Below, one piece after another: positions 18,784 through 26,803 of a stretch of DNA of 64,000 nucleotides. The notes under the pieces were generated by a model. It saw only the letters and a program-made list of their open reading frames with translations. It did not search any database and had not been told where the DNA came from. How positions within the stretch are numbered: position 1 is the first letter of the stretch; each line of letters starts with the position of its first letter. The position numbers were made by a program, and so were the translations under genes. The stretch spans positions 558,001 to 622,000 of the forward strand of contig JADJWF010000004.1 in assembly GCA_016716505.1 (NCBI GenBank), given 5' to 3'. This DNA is from Verrucomicrobiota bacterium (GTDB taxonomy: Bacteria > Verrucomicrobiota > Verrucomicrobiia > Limisphaerales > J093).

Positions 18784-19842
18784 ATGAACGTCTCCCTCCG
18801 CCACGTCTCGAAGAACTTCGGTGACACGGCCGTTCTCAAGGACATTTCGCTGGAAATCGCCGACCGCGAACTGTTCTTCCTGCTGGGGCCGTCCGGTTGC
18901 GGGAAAACCACGTTGCTGCGGCTGATCGCCGGGTTTTATCAGCCGGACGCGGGGGAACTCTACTTCGGCGACCGCCGTCTCAACGGGGTTCCACCGCATC
19001 AGCGCAACACCGGCATGGTCTTCCAGAACTACGCGCTGTGGCCCCACCTCAACGTCGCCGAGAACGTCAGCTACGGGCTCGACGTCCGCCGGGTGCCGGC
19101 GGCGGAGAAACGGGACCGCGTGCGCGAGGCCCTCGCCATCGTGCAGATGGAGTCCTACGCCACCCGCTCGCCCAACCAGCTTTCCGGCGGCCAGCAGCAG
19201 CGCGTGGCCCTCGCGCGCGCATTGGTCATCCGGCCGGATGTGCTGCTGCTTGACGAGCCGTTGTCCAATCTCGACGCCAAACTGCGACTGGAGATGCGCG
19301 AGGAAATCCGGCGCATTCACGACCGCACCCGCATTACGACCATTTACGTGACCCACGACCAGAAGGAGGCGCTTTCGCTGGCCGATCGGATGGCGGTGAT
19401 GCGCGAGGGCCGCATCGAACAAATCGGCAGCCCCCGCGAAGTGTACCGCGCCCCGGCCAACCGGTTCGTGGCCGAGTTTATCGGTGAATGCAACTGGCTG
19501 GCCGGCGAGGTGACCGCTGCCAAGTGCGAGGGCTTGATCGTTCAAACGGCCGCCGGAGAATTTCTTGCGCCGCCCTGGCCGGGCAGTTCGCCGTCCCGGT
19601 CCGTCTGGCTGGGTTTTCGGCCGGAAGCCGTGGCCATTGGTAACGGTTCGCGCAACACGCTGGTCGCGACCATCGCGGGCGTGACCTACTTGGGCGAGGT
19701 CGAGCAGTACGTGCTCGAAATCCCCGGCGGCGCGCGTGTCAAGGCCTGCGAGCAGAACCCCCTTGAAATCCGCCGCCCCGGAACCCCGCTGACCGTTCAC
19801 GTCCGTCCGGAGAACCTCTTCGTGCTCCCGCGCGAAGCGTAG
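18784..19842 (+). CDS. ABC transporter ATP-binding protein (PotA/FbpC/UgpC-like)
   Basis: 352-residue importer ATPase. Walker A GPSGCGKTT is near 38-46, the signature LSGGQQQR near 135-142, and Walker B with the D-loop (LLLDEPLSNLDAKLR) near 154-168. The switch motif is VTHDQKEAL. A C-terminal TOBE/OB-fold domain follows from about residue 240. It is transcribed with the binding protein just upstream. The permease must be encoded elsewhere or has been lost. Confidence 0.92.
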   Translation: MNVSLRHVSKNFGDTAVLKDISLEIADRELFFLLGPSGCGKTTLLRLIAGFYQPDAGELYFGDRRLNGVPPHQRNTGMVFQNYALWPHLNVAENVSYGLDVRRVPAAEKRDRVREALAIVQMESYATRSPNQLSGGQQQRVALARALVIRPDVLLLDEPLSNLDAKLRLEMREEIRRIHDRTRITTIYVTHDQKEALSLADRMAVMREGRIEQIGSPREVYRAPANRFVAEFIGECNWLAGEVTAAKCEGLIVQTAAGEFLAPPWPGSSPSRSVWLGFRPEAVAIGNGSRNTLVATIAGVTYLGEVEQYVLEIPGGARVKACEQNPLEIRRPGTPLTVHVRPENLFVLPREA

Positions 19843-19851
19843 CGGCTGGGC

Positions 19852-20757
19852 TCAGGCCCGTCGCAACTGCGCCTCGAGCCACTGCCGATTGCGCACCGCC
19901 GAGTGGAAGGGGTTGCGATCCTCGGGCTCATCCTCCCACGAATACCAGCCCGTGTAACCGATCTCCCGCAGCGCCTGAATGGCCGCCGGGACGTCCACGA
20001 TGCCCTCGCCCAAGAGGCACGTCTCGTGCGCTCCCACGGCTTTCACGTCCTTGATGTGCGTGTGCCGCACGCGCACCCCCAGGGCACGGATCACCTCGGC
20101 CACGTTGGCGCCCTGGGTGCCGAGCCAGCCGGTGTCCACGCAAACGCCCAGCCATTCATTTCCCCCGCCAATGACGGCGAGGATCTCCGCTGCGGATTTC
20201 TCCGGGTGATTCTCGTAGTTGAACAGCACGCCGTGCGCCCGGCAGAGCGCGGTGGCCTCCGCCGGCGAGAGCCCGCGCAGCCCGCCGGCCATTTGAGGAA
20301 TGCCCAGCCAGCGGCACACCTCCAGCGTTTCGGCACGCAGCCCGCCCGCGTAGGCCACCGGCAGCAGTCCAAAACGGTCCAGCACCCGCCGCCACTGCCG
20401 CGCCTTCGCCTGGGTCAGCGCCTCTGGCGAGGCATGAGCCTCCCAGATTTCCACCGCATGAAAGCCCGCCCGCGCAATCTCCTCGCAGATGCTCGACCAC
20501 GCCGCGAGATCCGTCTTGGCCACCGTCAGCGCGTGTTGCTCGCCCCAATGCTTCAACTCGAACCGATAGCCCGTCTCCCGGCCCACGAGATTCGCGGTGT
20601 TGAAAGCCACTGGCGGACGCACGCTGCGCTGAAGCGAAGTCTGACAGCCGGCGAGCAGGCCCGCGGCGCCCGCGCCGACGGCGGCAAGGAAAGCGCGCCG
20701 GTCCAAAGTCAAAGGCAGGCGGGGAAATGAAGGGCAGTTTGGTGAACTTGGATTCAT
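19852..20757 (-). CDS. Exported sugar phosphate isomerase/epimerase-like TIM-barrel protein
   Basis: 301 residues. The N-terminus has a twin-Arg segment (LDRRAFLAAVGAGAAGLLAGC) that is both Tat-like and lipobox-like, so it is probably a membrane-attached periplasmic protein. The body is a xylose-isomerase-like TIM barrel: FHAVEIWEAH, FNYENH, GVCVDTGWLG and HIKDVK match the metal/sugar-site strands of the family. Many such proteins in this phylum belong to carbohydrate metabolism next to Gfo/Idh/MocA oxidoreductases; one lies about 5 kb away. The start is the ATG at 20757; the frame runs on to 20979 but has no family similarity there. It converges on the ABC ATPase with a nine-base gap. Confidence 0.82.
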   Translation of the reverse strand: MNPSSPNCPSFPRLPLTLDRRAFLAAVGAGAAGLLAGCQTSLQRSVRPPVAFNTANLVGRETGYRFELKHWGEQHALTVAKTDLAAWSSICEEIARAGFHAVEIWEAHASPEALTQAKARQWRRVLDRFGLLPVAYAGGLRAETLEVCRWLGIPQMAGGLRGLSPAEATALCRAHGVLFNYENHPEKSAAEILAVIGGGNEWLGVCVDTGWLGTQGANVAEVIRALGVRVRHTHIKDVKAVGAHETCLLGEGIVDVPAAIQALREIGYTGWYSWEDEPEDRNPFHSAVRNRQWLEAQLRRA

Positions 20758-20977
20758 GGGCAATTTCGAGCGTGGCAGAGGTGCGACTGATTTCGTTCCG
20801 GGGAAACGGGAACCGCGGGCGGCCCCGCCCCCGGTGCGCAGGAGACTGAAGGCACTTCGGAGGGGATGCAACCCTCGCCGACAGCAATCGCCGGTGCGAC
20901 CGCGTCGGCCCGCTGGCGAGAGCCGGGAGCCTGACTTCCGATTTGCCCGCGCCGCGCGGGAATCGCAGAGTCGTTCC

Positions 20978-22396
20978 ATGCCAGTTCCGATCCTGACTGT
21001 CGCGCAGATGCGCGAATGGGAACGTCACGCTTGGGCCGCCGGCGCCCGGGAGGCCGACGTCATCTCCACCGTGGGCCGCCTCGCGGCCAACCGGGTTCGG
21101 GAACTCACGGGTGATGGCGACTTGGTCCTGCTCCTTGCCGGCAAAGGTCACAATGGCGACGACGTCCGCGCGATGACGCCGCACCTGGCCGGCCGGAAGG
21201 CCGAATTGGTGAACGTCCTCGCACCCGCGCAGGACCTCGCGGCCGTCCGAGCCGCCCTGGCTCGTCGGCCGGCGTGGGTGGTGGACGGCTTGTTCGGCAT
21301 CGGTCTAAACCGCCCCCTCGCCGATGAATGGCGGGCGGTAGTGGCGGCGGTGAACGACGCAAAGCTTCCCGTGCTCGCGGTGGATGTGCCGTCGGGCTTG
21401 GATGCCGACACGGGTTCCACGCACGGTGCGGCGATCGCAGCCACGATTACCGTGTCCGTCGGCGCGCCGAAAACGGGGTTGCTCCTCCCGGACGCCAGCC
21501 CTTGGGTGGGTCGGCTGGAGGTGCTTCCCGAGGTCGGGCTCGGCGATTGTCCAGTGGCGACGGAAGGGCAGTGGACTCTGGCCGGCGACTTTGGTGATTT
21601 TCCGCCGCGCCGGCCGGCGGGCGGGCACAAGGGAACTTTCGGTCACCTGACGATCTTCGCCGGCAGCTCCGGCTATCACGGCGCGGCCGTGCTCGCGGCG
21701 CGCGCAGCCCAGCGCGCCCAACCCGGATTGATCACGCTGATGACCTCGCCCGAGGTGTACGTGCCGGTTGCGGCGCAACTTCAGGCGGTGATGGTCAGCG
21801 CCGCGGAGGCCGCAGTAGAACCGCCCTCCGGCACCACGGCGCTCCTTTGGGGACCCGGCCTCGCGGCACCCCCTGCGCGCGCACGGTTCGGATTGCTGCT
21901 GGAGCAGGCTTGGAAGGCGGCACCCGTCCCGGTGATCGTGGACGCCAGCGCACTGGATTGGCTGCCGCCTGGGGAGTTGCCGGCCAGAGCAATTCGCGTG
22001 ATCACGCCTCACCCCGGCGAGGCGGCGCGGCTTCTCCAGACGACGAGCGCCGCTGTTCAGCAAGATCGGCTGGCGGCGGTGCACAAGCTCTCGCGGCGTT
22101 TTGGTGATTGCTGGGTGGTTTTGAAGGGCCGGCATACCGTCGTCGGGCGCAGCGAGGGCACTTTCTTCGTGAACAGCTCGGGCAACCCGTATCTGGCTCA
22201 GGGCGGCAGCGGTGACGCGCTGGCGGGTTACCTTGGCGGCCTCCTCGCCCAACCTGCGTTGCAGGCGGATCCCGTGAAGGCTCTCCGCTTCGCCGTTTGG
22301 GAGCACGGCGCGGCCGCCGACCGGTTGCAGGAACGCCAGCCCGGCTGGACGGTGGAGGACCTGGTCGCGGCGCTTGGTTCGAGGTTGCGGCCGTGA
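20978..22396 (+). CDS. nnr: Bifunctional NAD(P)H-hydrate epimerase / ADP-dependent dehydratase
   Basis: 472-residue cytoplasmic metabolite-repair enzyme. The N-terminal YjeF-type domain (1-210) epimerises hydrated NAD(P)H; its nucleotide loop reads GKGHNGDDV and it retains VDVPSGLDADTG. The C-terminal ribokinase-like domain (from about 215) dehydrates the S form using ADP; GTFGHLTIFAGS, ITPHPGEAARL and AQGGSGDALAGYLGGL are the family motifs. Start ATG 20978 is divergent from the TIM-barrel gene with 220 bases between. The two-domain length fits bacterial Nnr proteins. Confidence 0.92.
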   Translation: MPVPILTVAQMREWERHAWAAGAREADVISTVGRLAANRVRELTGDGDLVLLLAGKGHNGDDVRAMTPHLAGRKAELVNVLAPAQDLAAVRAALARRPAWVVDGLFGIGLNRPLADEWRAVVAAVNDAKLPVLAVDVPSGLDADTGSTHGAAIAATITVSVGAPKTGLLLPDASPWVGRLEVLPEVGLGDCPVATEGQWTLAGDFGDFPPRRPAGGHKGTFGHLTIFAGSSGYHGAAVLAARAAQRAQPGLITLMTSPEVYVPVAAQLQAVMVSAAEAAVEPPSGTTALLWGPGLAAPPARARFGLLLEQAWKAAPVPVIVDASALDWLPPGELPARAIRVITPHPGEAARLLQTTSAAVQQDRLAAVHKLSRRFGDCWVVLKGRHTVVGRSEGTFFVNSSGNPYLAQGGSGDALAGYLGGLLAQPALQADPVKALRFAVWEHGAAADRLQERQPGWTVEDLVAALGSRLRP

Positions 22397-22451
22397 GACC
22401 GCCACCGAGCGCGCTCGGTTTCGGCCTCGTCCGTGCCGCGCGAGCGTGCCT

Positions 22452-22471
22452 CCGCCGGCTCATGCCGGCGG
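22452..22471. terminator. Hairpin between convergent nnr and rdgB
   Basis: A perfect eight-pair inverted repeat, CCGCCGGC and GCCGGCGG, with a TCAT loop. It sits in the 118-base gap between converging genes and has no clear T tract, so it could be a bidirectional terminator or an extragenic palindromic repeat unit. Confidence 0.45.
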
Positions 22472-22514
22472 CTACAGTCTGTTGGCGTTGAATGCGGACT
22501 GTGAAATAACCGGG

Positions 22515-23189
22515 CTAACGCCTTGGGCCCACCTGGTCCGGGTTCCAGCCCGCCATCACCGCCGCCAGCGCTCGCGCGCGATGACTGATGCGGTTTTTGA
22601 TGCCCGCCTGCATCTGGCCAAAGGTGTCGGCAAAACCCGCCGGCTCGAACAGCGGATCGTAGCCGAATCCCTTTTGGCCGCGCGGCGTTTCGAGGATGCG
22701 TCCCTCGCACGCGCCTTCGAACATCTGCACCGCCGGCTCGCCAGGAACGACCGGCGCGAGAGCGATGGCACACCGGAAGCGCGCCGTTCGCTGCGCAAGC
22801 GGAACGCCGGCAAGCCGCCGGAGCAGCTTGGCGTTGTTCTCGGCGTCCGGGGAATTGCCGGCCTGGCCGGTATCGAGCGCGGCGAAGCGTGCAGAATGGA
22901 CTCCCGGCGCACCTCCGAGTGCGTCCACCTCGAGACCGGAGTCATCAGCGAGTACCCACCAGCCCCGTCGTTGGTCGAGCGGGCCTTTCGATGCCAGCCA
23001 CCGGGCCAACTCCCGCGCTTTTTTGGCCGCATTGCCGGCAAAGCTGGGGGCGTCCTCAACCACCGTCGGCGCGTCCGGGAAATCCGCCAGCGTCAGGTAA
23101 CGGAACTCGTCGCCGAGGACCGCGCGGATCTCGTCCACCTTGTGCCGGTTGCGCGTGGCGATGACCAGCGTCAGGACCGGCCCGGTCAC
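22515..23189 (-). CDS. rdgB: XTP/dITP diphosphatase (RdgB/HAM1)
   Basis: 224-residue house-cleaning pyrophosphatase that hydrolyses dITP/XTP and keeps deaminated purines out of DNA. Motifs are complete: IATRNRHKVDEI (substrate loop), the SGLEVDALGGAPGVHSARFA region, FGYDPLF, and SHRARAL near the end. The start is a GTG at 23189 that overlaps the TGA of the upstream HEAT-repeat gene by four bases, so it is translationally coupled to that gene, an unusual partner. Confidence 0.92.
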   Translation of the reverse strand: MTGPVLTLVIATRNRHKVDEIRAVLGDEFRYLTLADFPDAPTVVEDAPSFAGNAAKKARELARWLASKGPLDQRRGWWVLADDSGLEVDALGGAPGVHSARFAALDTGQAGNSPDAENNAKLLRRLAGVPLAQRTARFRCAIALAPVVPGEPAVQMFEGACEGRILETPRGQKGFGYDPLFEPAGFADTFGQMQAGIKNRISHRARALAAVMAGWNPDQVGPRR

Positions 23190-25174
23190 CGATCCTCCAG
23201 TTTCTTGAGCGCCGCGGCGGCAGCCTCGGGATGCGCGGCTTTGATGGCCTCGGCAATCTTGGTGATCGCCAGTCGCGCCTCGGCCTGAACGCCCGGTTGA
23301 TCCAATTGCTCGACAGCCAGCGCCAGCGCGGCCGGGTCATGACAGCCCGCGAGGGTGCCCAGGATGAGTTTGCGGTCCGTGTCGCCTTTGGCACTCGTCA
23401 GCAGTTCGCGGTAATGACCCACCACTTGGGCGGTGGGCTGGGCATTCTTCTCGCCGAGCAGCCGCACAAGCCCGCGCAGCAACAGCACCCGTTCCGTCGC
23501 GGAAGGCGCCTCACCATAAAGCCGTTTGAGCGGTTCCCACGCCGAGATGTCCGGCCAGTCGGCCAGCGTCCGCAAACCGAGGTCGCGGACGTCCGCGTTC
23601 GCATCATTGGCGGCCGCCACCACCTCGGCGAGCCCGTCGGCATCCGGGCAGTACACGAGCAATGGTAGAAACCGGGCCCGGCCGCTGAGGGCCTCCGTCG
23701 TTTTCAGCGATTCGCGCACCGCCGCCGACCCTCGGGCCGCCGGCTCGACGCGGCGGAGAATCTGACCGACCGAAGCCTGCGCGTCCTCCAACGCAGCCTC
23801 GGCCAGCAAGCCGGCAAGCGCCTTCAAGACCGCCGGCAGGTCATCCGGCTGCGCCACCCGGCTCAGACCCTGGAACGCCAGTCTTGCCATGGTGGGATCG
23901 GGGCTGGCCGTCTCGGCGAGAAACACTCGCAGGCTGGCCGGGTTGGCGCGACGCACGAGCGCGGCCAGAAACGGGGCTTTCGGCCCGGCCATCCGATTGC
24001 GCAGTTGAGCCGCGAGGGCCTGATCCACGGCATCGCCGCCGCTGAGCCCCGCCAGGGCCGATTCGATCGCCCGCAGTTCGTTGGCCTCCTTGGCCGCCAG
24101 CACGGCTCCGGCGAGCGCCGGCACGGACGCCGCATCGCCGAATCGGCCGACAGCGGTGATGGCGGCGAGGCGAACCTCGCTCTGCGGCGAGCGGAGCTGG
24201 TCCGCCACCGCGCGACGGGCGGCAGGGTCTTTGCGCAGCGCGAGCGATTCGACCATCAAGGCTTGTTCCGCCGGGCTGAGTTCCGGCAGGAGAGCGGCGA
24301 ATCGCTGCGACGCCGCAGGCCGCTCGATCAGCGCCACGGCCGCGATGGCGGACGGTTTGAAGAGCGCCTCGCCGCCCGCGAGCGCTTCGGCGGCGCGTTT
24401 CTCGCCGCCGTCGGCATCCAACCGCAGCAAGGCCTCGAACGCGCCGCGCCGAACTTGATCCGGCCAACCGGGCGCCAGCAGTTCGTCGTAGATGCGTCGG
24501 GCGGTGGGGCGGCGGTTGGCCGCGAGTAGCTGCTCCGCGGCGATTAGGGAGCCGGCCGCAACAGCGTCGGCCACGGCGGGATCAAGTTTCTGCCGGGCTT
24601 CGGCGAGGGCGGTCAGCGCTGCCGGCGTACCGATCTTCCCCAACGCGAGGTACGCGGCCCCGGCCACGGCGGGATCGTTGTTGGTGGTCAGTTCGCGCAA
24701 CGGCCGCACGGCCGCGGTGTCGCGCCGGGTGCCGAGGGTGTTGACCACCTGAACAAGCGAATTGCCCTGCAAACGGCGCAGACTCTGCCGCAGGGCCCGG
24801 CCCGCCCCGGGCGAGGGATTGCCGGCGAGCGCGAGACAGGCGATGCCCACGGTTTCCTCATCGCGCAGCAGGGCGGCTGTGGCGGCCACGGACGCTTCAC
24901 CGCCGATCACGGCGAGTTGGGTACAGGCAAAGCGTTTGGCCTCGAAGGTCGAGGGCCCGGCCAGCACGCGCACCAGGTCCGCTTCGACCCGTTCGCGCGC
25001 CGCGGGGTCATTGACCGCCTGAGCGACGAGTTGCTCGTACCGGCGCAGGGCGTTGACATCGCCGCCGGACGAGTACTCGCGCAAACCGGCCAGCGCGGCG
25101 CTGTCCGGCGAGGCGGCGCGACCAGCCATCCAGCCGGTCAGCAGGAACAGAGCGGAGAAGAGAGAGAGTTTCAT
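23186..25174 (-). CDS. Secreted HEAT-repeat protein
   Basis: 662-residue exported protein with signal peptide MKLSLFSALFLLTGWMAGRA. The rest is a continuous alpha-solenoid of HEAT/PBS-lyase-type repeats; the recurring pattern is two helices with VAAxALGxIGxPxALxAL-like spacing (for example AAYLALGKIGTPAALTALAEA). No catalytic motif was seen. It probably acts as a protein-interaction scaffold in the periplasm. The ATG at 25174 is preferred over an upstream start at 25219, which lacks signal-peptide character. It lies 45 bases after the oxidoreductase gene and overlaps rdgB. Confidence 0.85.
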   Translation of the reverse strand: MKLSLFSALFLLTGWMAGRAASPDSAALAGLREYSSGGDVNALRRYEQLVAQAVNDPAARERVEADLVRVLAGPSTFEAKRFACTQLAVIGGEASVAATAALLRDEETVGIACLALAGNPSPGAGRALRQSLRRLQGNSLVQVVNTLGTRRDTAAVRPLRELTTNNDPAVAGAAYLALGKIGTPAALTALAEARQKLDPAVADAVAAGSLIAAEQLLAANRRPTARRIYDELLAPGWPDQVRRGAFEALLRLDADGGEKRAAEALAGGEALFKPSAIAAVALIERPAASQRFAALLPELSPAEQALMVESLALRKDPAARRAVADQLRSPQSEVRLAAITAVGRFGDAASVPALAGAVLAAKEANELRAIESALAGLSGGDAVDQALAAQLRNRMAGPKAPFLAALVRRANPASLRVFLAETASPDPTMARLAFQGLSRVAQPDDLPAVLKALAGLLAEAALEDAQASVGQILRRVEPAARGSAAVRESLKTTEALSGRARFLPLLVYCPDADGLAEVVAAANDANADVRDLGLRTLADWPDISAWEPLKRLYGEAPSATERVLLLRGLVRLLGEKNAQPTAQVVGHYRELLTSAKGDTDRKLILGTLAGCHDPAALALAVEQLDQPGVQAEARLAITKIAEAIKAAHPEAAAAALKKLEDR

Positions 25175-25219
25175 ACGAGGAAAGGCGTTGTCGGTCCGGG
25201 TTTTATCGGGTTCGCACAC

Positions 25220-26521
25220 TCACACCCGCCACGGCGCGCGCGGCTCGCGGTGCAACATCCGGTTGGCTTCCTCGGAGTCGAAGACCTCCTTCACCGGATC
25301 CCACTTGAGCTTGCGGTTGAGGCGCGCGGCGATGGTCATGCTCTCGACGATCGCCTGCGCGCGGTGGGCGACCTCGGGGTGGCACTGTGGCTGACGGCGG
25401 CTGCGGATGCAGTTGAGCAGGTCCCGGATGTGCGAACTTGCGTTCGACCAACTGACGCCGCCTTCGGGACGCGCCTGCAGGATGGATTTCGGCTCGGCGG
25501 TGACGACATCGGTTTCGTCATCTACCTGCACCCAACCTTCGTCGCCGATGTAGCGGATGTAGCGGTCGGTGAATCCTTTCCGCTGGTAGAGAATGCCTTG
25601 GACGCCGTTGGCGTAGCGGCATTTGAAGGTCCCCGAAATTGCGGTCTCGCTCATCCACTGCTTCGGATCGGGCCAGACCATGTCGCTGGTCTCGAACTCG
25701 ACGGGCATGGTGTGGTCCGTGTCGAGGACCCATTGCATCTGATCGGTGTAATGGGTGCCCATGTCGGTGTGCATACCTTCGCCGGTGTCCCAGAAGTAGG
25801 CCCAGCCGTTGACGCGGCCGGGGTTGAAGGGACGCCACTGAACGGGGCCCAGCCATTGATCGTAGTCCCAGCCGGGCGGCACGGCGGTGTTGGGTTGATG
25901 CGGGATCGTGCCGCCGGTCCAGACCTGCATCTCGACGGTGTGGACGCGGCCGATCTTGCCCTGGCGGACCAGTTCGCGGGCAAACTGGTAACTCTCAGTG
26001 GCGCGGCGCTGGGTGCCGGCCTGATAAATCGCGCCGTAGCGGCGGCACATGTTCACCAGTTCGCGGCCCTCGCGGATCGTGAGGGAGATCGGCTTCTCGC
26101 AGTAAATGTCCTTGCCGGCGCGCGCGGCGAACATCGAGGCCGTGGCGTGCCAGCGGTTGCCGGTGGCGATGAGCACCGCGTCAATGTCCTTTTGCGCCAG
26201 CAATTCCCGGAAGTCGTGGTACACCCGGCAGTCGTTGTTGCGGTAGAAGGCGTCCACCGCCTTCTTACCCGCCTCGCGCCGGTCCGCGCGGGCGTCGCTC
26301 ACCGCGGCGAACTGCACGTCCGGCTGGGTCAGGAAGTTCGGCAGGATAAAGAGCGCGCGGTTGCCGATGCCGATGCCGCCGAAAACAATCTTGTTGCTCG
26401 GGGCGACGGCACCGTTGAGGCCCAGCACGGCGCCGGGCACCACCAACGGTGCGGTGGCGGTGGCGAGGATGCCGGCCAGAAACTGACGGCGCGGCAGAAC
26501 GGAAGGGGGAGAAGTTTTCAT
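25220..26521 (-). CDS. Tat-exported Gfo/Idh/MocA family oxidoreductase
   Basis: 433-residue NAD(P)-dependent dehydrogenase-like protein. A twin-arginine signal (LPRRQFLAGILATATAPLVV) is at the N-terminus; a dinucleotide-binding Rossmann core begins VFGGIGIGNRA; the family EKP motif is present (YCEKPISLT). A C-terminal beta-sheet domain follows, with a GTHYTDQMQW motif. Such proteins are abundant in Verrucomicrobia and Planctomycetes and are linked to modified-sugar metabolism; the substrate here is unknown. The ATG at 26521 keeps the Tat signal close to the start; an in-frame ATG at 26563 is possible. First gene of a minus-strand set with the HEAT protein and rdgB. Confidence 0.88.
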   Translation of the reverse strand: MKTSPPSVLPRRQFLAGILATATAPLVVPGAVLGLNGAVAPSNKIVFGGIGIGNRALFILPNFLTQPDVQFAAVSDARADRREAGKKAVDAFYRNNDCRVYHDFRELLAQKDIDAVLIATGNRWHATASMFAARAGKDIYCEKPISLTIREGRELVNMCRRYGAIYQAGTQRRATESYQFARELVRQGKIGRVHTVEMQVWTGGTIPHQPNTAVPPGWDYDQWLGPVQWRPFNPGRVNGWAYFWDTGEGMHTDMGTHYTDQMQWVLDTDHTMPVEFETSDMVWPDPKQWMSETAISGTFKCRYANGVQGILYQRKGFTDRYIRYIGDEGWVQVDDETDVVTAEPKSILQARPEGGVSWSNASSHIRDLLNCIRSRRQPQCHPEVAHRAQAIVESMTIAARLNRKLKWDPVKEVFDSEEANRMLHREPRAPWRV

Positions 26522-26687
26522 GGTTGAAGCACGCGGCTGCCAAACGGACATAGCTGTCGCCGCGAGATTCGGTCCTCCCTCCGGCGGTTGTAAAGCGGGA
26601 ACCGATCTGGGAACGGCCCGCCGGGGAGCATCGTGACCGTTGGTCGGGGTAGAAGAGACCCCAAGGGAATGGGGTAGCGAGTCGTCT

Positions 26688-26716
26688 TTGACGAGCGTTC
26701 GATTTCCTGCTACCTG
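26688..26716 (+). promoter_or_regulatory. Possible sigma70-type promoter for the gene at 26804
   Basis: TTGACG (26688-26693) and TACCTG (26711-26716) are separated by 17 bases, about 90 bases upstream of the start. The -35 match is good and the -10 match poor. Confidence 0.35.
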
Positions 26717-26803
26717 ATCAACTGGATGTCTTGGCGGGAGGCGCTCGTGATACCTCCCTCCGAACCCGGCGTCGCAAAGCAATCCCTGAACATCTGTCAG
26801 AAC

